Assembly (NCBI GenBank): GCA_026125895.1
Contig: JAHCKG010000027.1
Coordinates: 1 to 57,585, forward strand
From: Pseudolabrys sp.
GTDB lineage: Bacteria > Pseudomonadota > Alphaproteobacteria > Rhizobiales > Xanthobacteraceae
Length of the DNA: 57,585 nucleotides
Direction: 5' to 3'
Shown: positions 26,891-36,432 of the stretch, one piece after another
Layout: each line of letters starts with the position of its first letter
Position numbering within the stretch: the first letter of the stretch is position 1
Made by a program: the position numbers and the translations under genes
Notes under the pieces: model-generated
The model's database searches: none
What the model was told of the DNA's origin: nothing
What the model saw: only the letters and a program-made list of their open reading frames with translations

Positions 26891-29148
26891 CTTTCCAGTT
26901 GGCGGATCGTGCGGTTGGCGCGGCGCAGGCGGCCGCTGAGTTCGCGGCCGAGGCCGGCCAGCAGCTTGATGGCGATGTTCGGCGCGGTCTGCGCCAGCGA
27001 AATGAACTGCTCTTCACTGAGGACGAAACAGACGACGTCTTCCTCGGCGACCACCGATGCGGAGCGCGGCCCGGCGTCGAGAATGGCGAGTTCGCCGAAG
27101 ACCGTGCCCGGTGCAAACGTGACGAGACGGATGTCACCGGTGCCCGCCTGCGCCAGATAGGCGCTGACGCGGCCGCGGGTGACGATGAACATCTCGCGGC
27201 CCGGATCGCCCTCGCGGAAGACGGTCTCGCCGCTGGCATAGGTCGCGCGTCGGCTGTGGGCCTCGACGACGGCGATCTCTTTCGCATCGAGGGCGGCCAG
27301 CAGATCGACCTGCGCCAACGGCACTTCGTCGGCGGTGAAGTCTTTGAGCTCGCCGCCGAGCAGGTCGTCCTCCGCCCATTGCGGGGCGCGATCTATGTCG
27401 GCGAAGACAGCGGCCGACGCGCCGCCGCCGAAGACGCCGGCTTCCTCGAGGCGGTCGGCATTATCGCTGCCGCGGGCGACCGCCAGCGCGAGCTTCTGGT
27501 CCTTGCGGGCGAGCGCGCGCTGGATGTCGGCGAGAATGCGGGCGCCGGTCGTGTCGATCTCGGTGACGCGCCGCAGGTCGAGAATGACGATGCGTGTCGC
27601 CGGATCGGCGACACGTTCGATTTCGTCACTGAGCGTCTCGGCGCTGCCGAAAAACAGCACGCCCTGCAACTCCAGCACGGCAATGGCGGCGCCGCGACGC
27701 TCCAGCAGCGCCGTCTGGTCGGGCGTGCGCACCTTGCGCGAATGGACCGTGTCGCATCGGTACGTGCGGCGGATGTTGGAGTGGCTCATGCGCGCCACGA
27801 AAAGCGCCACCGCGATGAAGATGCCGATGAACACGGCGACGACGATGTTGATGGTGACGGACAGGATGGCGACCAGAGCCACGACCGCGAAGTCGAGCAG
27901 CATCAGCCCGCGATGGCGCGCTCCGCTCGTCCGGATGCGGCGCGCGAGGGCGAGCGACCACGGGTCGATGTGCTGGATGGCGATCACCATGATGCTCGCG
28001 GACAGCACGCTGCGCGGCATGTAGCTGACGACCGGGAACAGCACGCCGGCGGCCAGCAACAGTATGGCGGCGTTGATCACAACCGACAGCGGCGTCCTGC
28101 CGCCGAAACTGCGGTTGGCGATGGAAGGCCCGATATTGATGCCGCTGGTAATGCCGCCGAAGCTCGCCGACAGCATGTTGGCGGCGCCCAGGCGCATCAG
28201 CAGCCTGTTGCCGTCCGTCTTCGGCGCGCCCGGGGTGGCGACGAGTTTGGCGCAAAGTAAAGTGTCGAAAGCGGCGACCACCGACAGCGCGAAGGCGCCG
28301 GCGAGAATGGTCGGCAGGAGATCGGCGAAGTCCCGAAAGTCGGTGACCTGGCGCAGCAGCAGATGGGGCGTCGGGCTCTCGACCGAGGCCGAGACGCCGA
28401 TCATCGGTCCCAGCAGCGGTTTCAGGCCGGCCGCCATGAGTATGAAATAGAGGGCGCAGCCGATGCCGAGGCCGACCAGCAGCGGCGGCACCTTGGTGGT
28501 GATGGCGCGCGCCTTCCACATGGCGACAAAGGTCGTGAGCGCGACGACGAGGCTGAGCGGCTTGATCTCCCCGAGATGCTGCGCGACAGCGGTAAAGGGG
28601 ATGTTGTGGTCGAAGCCGCAGACATTGCCGAGCTGCACGAGGAACAGCAGCGCGGCGGCGGCATTCTGAACGCCCGCCATCACCGGGTGCGGCGTGAATC
28701 GTATCAGCGTGCCAAGCCGCACCAGTCCGAACAACGCCTGAAACGCGCCGCCGAGCAGAATGATGGCGAAGAACGAGAGCAGGGCGAGGTGCAGATGCTG
28801 GCCGTCGCGCAGGACGGCCGCATTCGAATGCACGAGCTGATACAGCAGCGCGCCGAGAAAGAACGTCGTCGTCACCCGCGGTGCATAGACCGTGGTGGTG
28901 CGCTCGCCGAGCGCGACGCAGGCGAAGCCGGCGATGATTGCGGCATAAAGGCCGGCCAGCGCGCCATGGGCGAAATAGCTATCGCCAAGCGCGCCGAAAG
29001 CGAACATGCCGTAGCCGACGGCGAGCGGCAGCGCGAGGGCGGCTGACACCAGTCCGCCGCTGAGGTCCGGCCGCATCGTCGAAATCGCGGCGAGCCAGGG
29101 CAGCGGCTCTGCGGGATTGCCGTCCGGACGAAGGGTCGCGTTTTCCAT
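26887..29148 (-). CDS. SulP-family anion transporter with STAS and cyclic-nucleotide-binding domains
   Basis: 753 residues from ATG 29148 (an in-frame GTG at 29253 would add 35). Residues about 20-440 form the SulP membrane domain with 10 or more helices (ALALPLAVGYGMFAFG, RFTPHPVMAGVQNAAA). A STAS domain follows (about 475-580, VLELQGVLFFGSAE). A C-terminal cNMP-binding domain (about 625-740) has FREGDPGREMFIVTRG and FGELAILDAGPRSASV, where the Arg that usually holds the phosphate is present. It likely moves sulfate, bicarbonate or a dicarboxylate; the substrate is not resolvable. Control by cyclic nucleotide is an inference from the domain. Confidence 0.88.
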   Translation of the reverse strand: MENATLRPDGNPAEPLPWLAAISTMRPDLSGGLVSAALALPLAVGYGMFAFGALGDSYFAHGALAGLYAAIIAGFACVALGERTTTVYAPRVTTTFFLGALLYQLVHSNAAVLRDGQHLHLALLSFFAIILLGGAFQALFGLVRLGTLIRFTPHPVMAGVQNAAAALLFLVQLGNVCGFDHNIPFTAVAQHLGEIKPLSLVVALTTFVAMWKARAITTKVPPLLVGLGIGCALYFILMAAGLKPLLGPMIGVSASVESPTPHLLLRQVTDFRDFADLLPTILAGAFALSVVAAFDTLLCAKLVATPGAPKTDGNRLLMRLGAANMLSASFGGITSGINIGPSIANRSFGGRTPLSVVINAAILLLAAGVLFPVVSYMPRSVLSASIMVIAIQHIDPWSLALARRIRTSGARHRGLMLLDFAVVALVAILSVTINIVVAVFIGIFIAVALFVARMSHSNIRRTYRCDTVHSRKVRTPDQTALLERRGAAIAVLELQGVLFFGSAETLSDEIERVADPATRIVILDLRRVTEIDTTGARILADIQRALARKDQKLALAVARGSDNADRLEEAGVFGGGASAAVFADIDRAPQWAEDDLLGGELKDFTADEVPLAQVDLLAALDAKEIAVVEAHSRRATYASGETVFREGDPGREMFIVTRGRVSAYLAQAGTGDIRLVTFAPGTVFGELAILDAGPRSASVVAEEDVVCFVLSEEQFISLAQTAPNIAIKLLAGLGRELSGRLRRANRTIRQLES

Positions 29149-29310
29149 GAGAACTGGGCCGGCAGGGAGAGGGGGCGCAACTGCCGGCGGCGAGGTTATA
29201 CGAATTCGGCGCGCGGTTCCCTGTTTTATTGACAGGGGGCAGGCGTCACGCACAGCCGCGGCAGGGTTTTGGCCGCAGATGGCGGCGAGGCGGCGGCCGA
29301 CGGTGGGCCT

Positions 29311-29439
29311 TCAGGGGGCTCTGTGGTCGTCGACGCGGCGCGAATCGTGCTCGTGCGATTTCTTGGCCCACCAGGCGGCGCCCAGAATCGCGACGATGCA
29401 CAACAGCCAGAATGCTTGCTCGATCCAGCTCAGCCCCAT
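29311..29439 (-). CDS. small single-pass membrane protein
   Basis: A 42-residue ORF beginning MGLSWIEQAFWLLCIVAILG, then AAWWAKKSHEHDSRR. One hydrophobic helix (about 8-26) is followed by a basic, positive-inside C-terminus. GGGAG lies 8 nt before the ATG. No family is recognised. It sits alone in the gap between the SulP gene and the molybdenum hydroxylase gene, on the same strand as both. The ribosome binding site and membrane-like composition support it; conservation is untested. Confidence 0.5.
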   Translation of the reverse strand: MGLSWIEQAFWLLCIVAILGAAWWAKKSHEHDSRRVDDHRAP

Positions 29440-29542
29440 GCGCTCTACTCCCGCCCGCTTATAGTACGCTTGGGCCCGGCACGGGCGAGAAAATAGCGCG
29501 TTAATTGGGTGTTCTTCGGCGTAAATGCGCCCGATGCGGGAA

Positions 29543-31852
29543 TTATCGCGGCTCGATCAGCCGCCACAACCGCTCGGGGGTCGCCGGCATGTCGATATGT
29601 TTGATGCCCAACTCCGACAGCGCGTCGACCAAAGCGTTGGCGAGCGCCGGCATGGCGCCGACGGTACCGGCTTCACCCGCGCCCTTGACGCCGAGCGGGT
29701 TGGTGGGCGTCGGCACCGGATGCGCCTCGACCTTGAGCGGCGGGAAGTCGTGAGCGTGCGGCATGGCGTAGTCCATGAACGAGCCGGTGACGATCTGACC
29801 CTCGCTGTCGAAGGCGATGTTTTCCATCAGGATCTGCCCGGCGCCCTGGGCAATGCCGCCGTGGATCTGGCCGTGCAGCAGCATCGGGTTGAGCACGGTG
29901 CCGACGTCATCGACCACGGAGTAACGCACGATCTCGGCCTTGCCGGTGTCGCGGTCGATCTCGACTTCGCAGATGTGGCAGCCGTTCGGATAATTCGCGG
30001 TCGGGGCGCTGAACACGGCGGTTTGCGTGAGGCCCGGTTCCATGTCCTTCGGCAGTTTCGCCGGCTCGGCGGCGATACGCGCGATCTCCTGAATGTTCAG
30101 CGTCTGGTTGGTCCGGGATGACGAGAAAACGCCGTCCTCGAATTTGAGGTCGCCGTCATCGACTTTCATCGTGTGCGCGGCAATGGCGCGCGCCTTGCCG
30201 ATGACCTTCTCGGTGGCGCGCAGGAAGGCCGAGCCGGCCAGCGCCGAAGCGCGCGAGCCGCCGGTGCCGACGCCGTAGAAGATCTGATCGCTGTCGCCCT
30301 GGATGTATTGCACCTGATCCGGCGCGATGCCGAGCTTGTCGCAGACCAGTTGCTTGAACACGGTCTCGTGGCCTTGGCCCTGGCTGTCGGCGCCAGTCAC
30401 GAGCGTGACGCTGCCGGAGCGGTCGAAGCGGATTTCGGCGCCTTCGGTGAGGTCGGCGGCGGCGCGCTCGATGGTGTTGGACAGGCCGAAGCCGCGCAGC
30501 TTGTTGCGCTTGCGCGATTCCGCCTTGCGCGCCTTGAAGCCCTTGGCGTCGGCGAGTTTGAGCGCGAGATCCATGTTGGTCTCGAACTCGCCGGTGTCGT
30601 AGGTGAAGGTCAGCCCGGTCTTGAACGGCATCTGCTCGGGCTTGATGTAATTGCGCCGCCGCAGTTCGACCGGGTCGATGCCCATCTCGTCGGCCGCGAT
30701 ATCGACCATGCGCTCGATGACGTAAGCCGCCTCCGGACGCCCATTGCCGCGATACGGCCGCACCGGATTGGTGTTGGAATAAACCGCCGTGACATCGACG
30801 AAGATGGCGGGCGTGCGATAGCAGCCCGCCAGCGTGCCGCAGTTGAGGAAGAAGTTCGCCATGCCCGGCTGCAGATAGGCGCCGATGGCGGCGGTGAGCT
30901 TGACGCGCAAGGCCAGAAACGTGCCGTCCTTGTCGAGCGCCAGTTCCGCCTCGGTGACGTTGTCGCGCGCCTGCGGGTCGGTCATGAAGGCTTCGGTGCG
31001 CGTCGAGATCCATTTCACCGGCCGGCCGACGATCTTGGACGCGAGCAGCACCAGCGGCGTTTCCGGATTGATCGGCGACTTCATGCCGAACGAGCCGCCG
31101 GTGTCGCCGGTGACGATGCGCAGCTTGCTTTCCGGCACGCCGAGGATCGGCGCCAGCTCGGCGCGCGCGGGATGCGGCCGCTGGATCGCGGTATAGACCG
31201 TGTAGTGGTTGTCGGTGGCGTTGTAGTCGCCGACCGCGCCGCGCGGCTCCATGGTGACGGCGGTGACGCGATTGATGACGAATTTCTGCCGGGTGACGTG
31301 GTGGGCGTGTCTGAAGGCCTCGTCGGTCCTGGCCTTGTCGCCGATCGGTTCGACAAAACCGACATTGTCGGCGAGTTCCGGCCAGACCTTCGGCGCATCC
31401 GGTTTCATGGCGTCGCTGGTGGCAGTGACCGCGGGCAGGGGCTCGTAATCGACGACGACCAGTTCGGCGGCGTCGAGCGCCTGCGTCACGGTTTCGGCGA
31501 CGACGAAAGCGACGATGTCGCCCAGCCAGCGCGCGCGATCTTCGACCAGGAACGGATAGCGCGGCTTTGGCGCCGGCGAGCCGTCGCGCAGCTTCAGGCC
31601 GCCGGGCACCGGCAGGTCTCCGAACTTGTGCGCCTTGATGTCGGCGGCAGTGACGACGGCGAGCACGCCAGGCGCCTGTTTCGCCGCCTCTATCTCGATC
31701 GACTTGATGAGAGCATGCGCATGAGGCGAGCGCACGGCGATGCCGTGCACCATGCCGGACAATTTGACGTCGTCGGTGTAGCGGCCGCCGCCGCGGATCA
31801 GGCGAGGATCTTCAAAACGCGGCACGCCCTGGCCGATGGCGAATTCACCCAT
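29543..31852 (-). CDS. xanthine dehydrogenase / CoxL-family molybdopterin-binding large subunit
   Basis: 769 residues from ATG 31852, which has GGAGG 5 nt upstream. It contains the a/b hammerhead domain at the N-terminus and the molybdopterin cytosine dinucleotide domains, with GGSFGMKSPI and TGADSQGQGHETVFKQL. The active-site loop reads VRPYRGNGRPEA, close to form II CoxL (AYRGAGR) but with Asn in place of Ala, and unlike the AYXCSFR loop of true CO dehydrogenase. No medium (FAD) or small (2Fe-2S) subunit gene is adjacent, so its partners must be elsewhere. It probably hydroxylates an unknown organic substrate. Confidence 0.87.
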   Translation of the reverse strand: MGEFAIGQGVPRFEDPRLIRGGGRYTDDVKLSGMVHGIAVRSPHAHALIKSIEIEAAKQAPGVLAVVTAADIKAHKFGDLPVPGGLKLRDGSPAPKPRYPFLVEDRARWLGDIVAFVVAETVTQALDAAELVVVDYEPLPAVTATSDAMKPDAPKVWPELADNVGFVEPIGDKARTDEAFRHAHHVTRQKFVINRVTAVTMEPRGAVGDYNATDNHYTVYTAIQRPHPARAELAPILGVPESKLRIVTGDTGGSFGMKSPINPETPLVLLASKIVGRPVKWISTRTEAFMTDPQARDNVTEAELALDKDGTFLALRVKLTAAIGAYLQPGMANFFLNCGTLAGCYRTPAIFVDVTAVYSNTNPVRPYRGNGRPEAAYVIERMVDIAADEMGIDPVELRRRNYIKPEQMPFKTGLTFTYDTGEFETNMDLALKLADAKGFKARKAESRKRNKLRGFGLSNTIERAAADLTEGAEIRFDRSGSVTLVTGADSQGQGHETVFKQLVCDKLGIAPDQVQYIQGDSDQIFYGVGTGGSRASALAGSAFLRATEKVIGKARAIAAHTMKVDDGDLKFEDGVFSSSRTNQTLNIQEIARIAAEPAKLPKDMEPGLTQTAVFSAPTANYPNGCHICEVEIDRDTGKAEIVRYSVVDDVGTVLNPMLLHGQIHGGIAQGAGQILMENIAFDSEGQIVTGSFMDYAMPHAHDFPPLKVEAHPVPTPTNPLGVKGAGEAGTVGAMPALANALVDALSELGIKHIDMPATPERLWRLIEPR

Positions 31853-31883
31853 TGATGCCTCCGATGAGGTGCCTTGAAAAAGG

Positions 31884-31967
31884 CCGGTCATCCCCGCGAA
31901 ATCGGGGATCCAGCTCTTGCTTGCAGTTTGTTGAAACCTGGATTCCCGCTTTCGCGGGGATGAACGG
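31884..31967. repeat. paired-palindrome intergenic repeat, family A
   Basis: CATCCCCGCGAAATCGGGGATCCAG and CTGGATTCCCGCTTTCGCGGGGATG-type halves face each other, with outer arms CCGGTCA and TGAACGG. It lies between hemB and the molybdenum hydroxylase gene, both on the minus strand. Confidence 0.8.
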
Positions 31968-31990
31968 AACTTTGATTGACCATGGCGAAA

Positions 31991-33085
<1,095 letters not shown>

Positions 33086-33188
33086 CTAATACCCCCTTCA
33101 CGGCGGCCCCGCTACCCGAAGAGCGGCCGAAAGCCATGCGCTCGGGGCCTGTCTTGACCGGACGCGGGCGATTTTTACATTGCCTGCC

Positions 33189-33246
33189 GAGGCCACGACC
33201 TCACCTTGTGCGGCTGCCGCGCAGGAACCCGTCCGGGACGGCCCGG
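33189..33246 (+). promoter_or_regulatory. guanidine-II (mini-ykkC)-like leader before sugE
   Basis: Two hairpins with ACGR in the loop precede sugE. The second is canonical: CCGGG (33233-33237), ACGG tetraloop, CCCGG (33242-33246). The first is less perfect: GAGG (33189-33192), loop CCACGA, CCTC (33199-33202). They are 30 nt apart, and the ribosome binding site GAGGG (33257-33261) follows. Guanidine-II riboswitches have two ACGR hairpins and commonly control SMR guanidinium exporters. Confidence 0.55.
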
Positions 33247-33266
33247 CAAGTCGTCTGAGGGCCGTC

Positions 33267-33587
33267 ATGGTCTGGATCGTTCTGGTCGCCGCAGGTCTGT
33301 TGGAAATCGTCTGGGCGCTGGCGCTCAAGGCGTCGGAGGGCTTCACGCGGCCGATACCGTCGGCGATCGCCATCGCCGGCATGATTGCCAGCGTCGTGCT
33401 GCTGTCGCTGGCGATGCGCAGTCTGCCGGTCGGTACCGCTTACGTCGTCTGGACCGGTATCGGCGCGGTTGGCGCTTTCATCGCCGGTGTCATCATGTTC
33501 GGCGAGGACATGAATGCCATGCGCGTCATTGCCGCCGGGCTGATCGTGTGCGGCCTTGTCCTCATGAAGATCGCATCGCCGGCCTGA
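33267..33587 (+). CDS. sugE: SMR-family guanidinium exporter (SugE/Gdx type)
   Basis: A 106-residue, four-helix small multidrug resistance protein. The Gdx/SugE subtype is supported by AAGLLEIVWALALKASEGFTRP (essential Glu14 in helix 1 and the GFTR turn) and by SLPVGTAYVVWTGIGAVGA. Proteins of this subtype exchange guanidinium for protons as antiparallel dimers. GAGGG lies 5 nt before ATG 33267; a longer frame from 33180 would read through the riboswitch-like leader and is rejected. Confidence 0.9.
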   Translation: MVWIVLVAAGLLEIVWALALKASEGFTRPIPSAIAIAGMIASVVLLSLAMRSLPVGTAYVVWTGIGAVGAFIAGVIMFGEDMNAMRVIAAGLIVCGLVLMKIASPA

Positions 33588-33654
33588 GCAAGGCGGCCGG
33601 GGTCTTGGTTGCCGGCGTGCCGCCTGCTAGCAAAGCGGCAGGGAGGCGCGGCCG

Positions 33655-34794
33655 ATGGATTTTTCCCTCACCGAAGAGCAACAGGCCTTCCAGGCCACGG
33701 CGCGGCAATTTGCCCGCGACGCCATGATGCCGTTTGCGCGCGACTGGGACGAAGGTTCGGAATTCCCGGCCGACACCTTGCGGGAGGCCGCCGCGCTCGG
33801 CTTCGGCGGCATTTATGTGCGCGACGATGTCGGCGGCTCGGGCCTGACCCGGCTCGATGCGGCGCTGATCTTCGAGGAGCTGGCGCAGGGTTGCACCTCG
33901 ACCGCTGCCTATATCTCCATCCACAACATGGTGGCGTGGATGATCGACACCTATGGCAGCGACGAAGCGCGCAAGCGCTTCCTGCCGAAGCTGTGTTCGA
34001 TGGAGCATTTCGCCAGCTACTGCCTGACCGAGCCCGGCGCGGGCTCCGACGCCGCGAGCCTGACCACCAAGGCGCGCCGCGACGGCGGTGAATACATACT
34101 CGACGGCGCCAAGGCCTTCATCTCCGGCGGCGGCATGTCCGACGTCTACCTGGTGATGGCGCGCACCGGCGAGGGCGGACCGCGCGGCATTTCCTGCATT
34201 GCGGTGGAGAAGGGCACGCCCGGCCTGTCGTTCGGTGCCCAGGAGAAGAAGCTCGGCTGGAAATCGCAGCCGACGGCGATGGTGATGTTCGAGAACTGCC
34301 GCGTGCCGGTGTCGAACCTGATCGGCCGCGAAGGCGAGGGTTTCAAGATCGCCATGGCCGGGCTCGACGGCGGCCGCCTCAACATCGGCGCCTGCTCGAT
34401 CGGCGGCGCGCAATTCTGTCTCGACCGCACCATTGAGTACATGAAGGAGCGCAAGCAGTTCGGCACGCGGCTCGCCGACTTCCAGGCGTTGCAGTTCCGC
34501 ATCGCCGACTACGCCACCGAGCTCGAGGCGGCGCGGCTGCTGCTGCATCGCGCCGCGGTGGCGGTCGGCGACAAGGAGCCGGCGGCGACGCAGCTCGCCG
34601 CCAAGGCCAAGCGCCTCGCCACCGACACCGGCTTCGAGGTGGTCAATGGCTGCCTGCAACTGTTCGGCGGCTACGGCTATTTGCGCGATCATCCGATCGA
34701 GCGCGTGCTGCGCGACGTGCGCGTGCACCAGATCCTCGAGGGCACCAACGAAGTCATGCGCGTGATCGTGTCGCGCAATATGTTGGGGAATTGA
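33655..34794 (+). CDS. acyl-CoA dehydrogenase, isobutyryl-CoA dehydrogenase-like
   Basis: 379-residue FAD enzyme with the full acyl-CoA dehydrogenase fold: YCLTEPGAGSDAASL (FAD/substrate loop), RKQFGTRLADFQALQFRIAD, and catalytic Glu in HQILEGTNEVMR. The two downstream genes of valine degradation make isobutyryl-CoA the most likely substrate, giving methacrylyl-CoA. GGAGG is at 33642-33646. A short inverted repeat (TGCCGC/GCGGCA, 33618-33640) sits just upstream of the ribosome binding site. Confidence 0.9.
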   Translation: MDFSLTEEQQAFQATARQFARDAMMPFARDWDEGSEFPADTLREAAALGFGGIYVRDDVGGSGLTRLDAALIFEELAQGCTSTAAYISIHNMVAWMIDTYGSDEARKRFLPKLCSMEHFASYCLTEPGAGSDAASLTTKARRDGGEYILDGAKAFISGGGMSDVYLVMARTGEGGPRGISCIAVEKGTPGLSFGAQEKKLGWKSQPTAMVMFENCRVPVSNLIGREGEGFKIAMAGLDGGRLNIGACSIGGAQFCLDRTIEYMKERKQFGTRLADFQALQFRIADYATELEAARLLLHRAAVAVGDKEPAATQLAAKAKRLATDTGFEVVNGCLQLFGGYGYLRDHPIERVLRDVRVHQILEGTNEVMRVIVSRNMLGN

Positions 34795-34839
34795 TCGATG
34801 CGTCGATGGCACGATGTCCCACGCCGCGCGGCGCGCTTT

Positions 34840-34880
34840 TCCCCTCCCCACCATTCGCAAGAGCTCATGGGGAGAGGGGA
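34840..34880. repeat. family D repeat (CCCCTCCCC/GGGGAGAGGGG) carrying a ribosome binding site
   Basis: TTCCCCTCCCCA (34839-34850) faces TGGGGAGAGGGGA (34868-34880), pairing with a two-base bulge. The right arm contains the purine-rich ribosome binding site of the following gene, whose ATG begins at 34881. The larger copy is at 41970-42096 before ribD. Confidence 0.6.
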
Positions 34881-35939
34881 ATGACCGATCCCGAAATCCT
34901 CTTCGAGCGCCGCGGCGCCGCTGGTCTGGTGATGCTGAACCGGCCGAAGGCGCTCAATGCCGTGACCCACGGCATGGTCACCGCATTGCGCGCGCAGCTC
35001 GACGAATGGGCCGACGATCCGGCGGTGACCCGTGTCGTCATCACCGGCGCGGGGGAGAAGGCGTTCTCCGCCGGCGGCGACATTCGTCACCTCTACGATC
35101 TCGGCAAGGCCGGCCGCGCCGCGGAGGCGCTGCAGTTCTGGCGCGACGAATATCCGCTCAACACCGTCATCAAGAATTACCGCAAGCCCTATGTGGCGCT
35201 GATCGACGGCATCGTCATGGGCGGCGGCGTCGGCCTGTCGGTGCACGGCTCGCACCGCGTCGCCGGCGATCGCTATTCCTTCGCCATGCCGGAAGTTTCG
35301 ATCGGCTTCTTTCCCGATGTCGGCGCCACCTGGTTCCTGCCGCGCATGCCGGGCGAACTCGGCAGCTATTGCGCGCTGACGGGCGAGCGCTTCAACGCCG
35401 CCGACGCGGTCGAGGCCGGGCTCGCGACGCACCGCATTCCGTCGGCGCGGTTTCCCGACCTGATCGAGGGGCTCACTGGCACCGTGTCGGTGGACGCCAT
35501 CCTCGCGGCTTTCTCGGAGCCCGAAGGCGAAGCGCCGATCTGGGCGCGCCGCCCCGTGATCGATCACATCTTCGCCGGCAGCGAGGTCGAGGTCATCCTC
35601 GAACGGCTCGATCATGAAGCCGCCACAAACAGCCCGGATGCCGGCTGGGCGGGCAAGACCGCGGCGCTGATGCGCGGCAAATCGCCGACGTCGCTGAAGC
35701 TGGCGCTGGCGCAAGTGCGCTTCGGCGCGATGCACGACTTCGAGACCTGCATGCGTCTCGAGATGCGCATCGTGTCGCGGATCGTCGAAGGTCACGATTT
35801 CTATGAGGGCGTCCGCGCCGTCATTGTCGACAAGGATAACAAGCCACAATGGAATCCACCGACGCTGAAGGCCGTGACGCACGCGGAGATCGATCGCCAT
35901 TTCGCTTCCCTAAATTCTGGGGAACTGGCGCTGCCGTAG
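34881..35939 (+). CDS. 3-hydroxyisobutyryl-CoA hydrolase (enoyl-CoA hydratase/isomerase family)
   Basis: 352 residues. The crotonase oxyanion loops are present: KAFSAGGDIRHLYD and DGIVMGGGVGLSVHGSHRVA. The sequence MPEVSIGFFPDVGATWFLPRMPG and the extended C-terminus (GKSPTSLKLALAQV, RIVEGHDFYEGVRAVIVDKD) are typical of HIBYL-CoA hydrolase rather than enoyl-CoA hydratase. It releases 3-hydroxyisobutyrate for the dehydrogenase encoded downstream. The start ATG follows GAGAGGGGA in a repeat arm. Its last 91 bp overlap the next gene in another frame. Confidence 0.9.
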   Translation: MTDPEILFERRGAAGLVMLNRPKALNAVTHGMVTALRAQLDEWADDPAVTRVVITGAGEKAFSAGGDIRHLYDLGKAGRAAEALQFWRDEYPLNTVIKNYRKPYVALIDGIVMGGGVGLSVHGSHRVAGDRYSFAMPEVSIGFFPDVGATWFLPRMPGELGSYCALTGERFNAADAVEAGLATHRIPSARFPDLIEGLTGTVSVDAILAAFSEPEGEAPIWARRPVIDHIFAGSEVEVILERLDHEAATNSPDAGWAGKTAALMRGKSPTSLKLALAQVRFGAMHDFETCMRLEMRIVSRIVEGHDFYEGVRAVIVDKDNKPQWNPPTLKAVTHAEIDRHFASLNSGELALP

Positions 35940-36400
35940 CGGGCGACGCGAGCAGCGATCCTTACGCGACCGACGACCTGCGCAATCTCGAGCCGGTGCA
36001 CGAGGGCGAGGGCGAGCCGACCGTCGGCATCTGGACGCGCCGCCTCGTCGTCTTCCTGCGCGTCATGGCCGGCGTGTCGCTGCTCAAGGGGCTGTATCAC
36101 TGGTCGCGCATTTGCGGCATCGGCGTCACCGACGACGATCTCTACGTCACGCACGCCATCGCCTGGCAGACGGCAACCGTGTTCTTTGCCGTCATCGATC
36201 TGGTCGCCGCCGTGGGTCTATGGCTCGCCGCCGCCTGGGGCGCGGTGATCTGGCTCACCGCCGTCGCCTCGATGCTGGCCGTGCAACTGTTCTTTCCGCA
36301 GGTGTTCGGCCGCGGCCTCATCAGCATCGCCTTTGAGGGCGCGGTGCTCGCGCTCTACCTGGCGCTGGCGCTGAAAGCGGCGCGCGAACAGCCGGTGTGA
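35849..36400 (+). CDS. membrane protein of unknown function (DUF6163-like)
   Basis: 183 residues: a soluble N-terminus of about 60 residues, then four hydrophobic helices (about 66-85, 105-125, 128-148 and 155-175). I believe it belongs to a small family conserved in Hyphomicrobiales (DUF6163), but this is from memory. The ATG at 35849 makes a 91-bp out-of-frame overlap with the hydrolase gene. No later ATG precedes the first helix, so the overlap may be real. It sits inside the valine-degradation set. Confidence 0.7.
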   Translation: MESTDAEGRDARGDRSPFRFPKFWGTGAAVAGDASSDPYATDDLRNLEPVHEGEGEPTVGIWTRRLVVFLRVMAGVSLLKGLYHWSRICGIGVTDDDLYVTHAIAWQTATVFFAVIDLVAAVGLWLAAAWGAVIWLTAVASMLAVQLFFPQVFGRGLISIAFEGAVLALYLALALKAAREQPV

Positions 36401-36432
36401 ACAATCAAGCGATAACGCAAGGGAGAATGACG

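Noticed and set aside
33100-33190. Guanidine-III element before sugE, suggested by GACCGGACGCGGGC
   Set aside because: Only a short local likeness, and the conserved pseudoknot core cannot be formed. The two-hairpin guanidine-II layout fits better.
33618-33640. TGCCGC/GCGGCA hairpin as a sugE terminator
   Set aside because: No T-tract follows, and it sits against the ribosome binding site of the next gene; noted only in that gene's entry.
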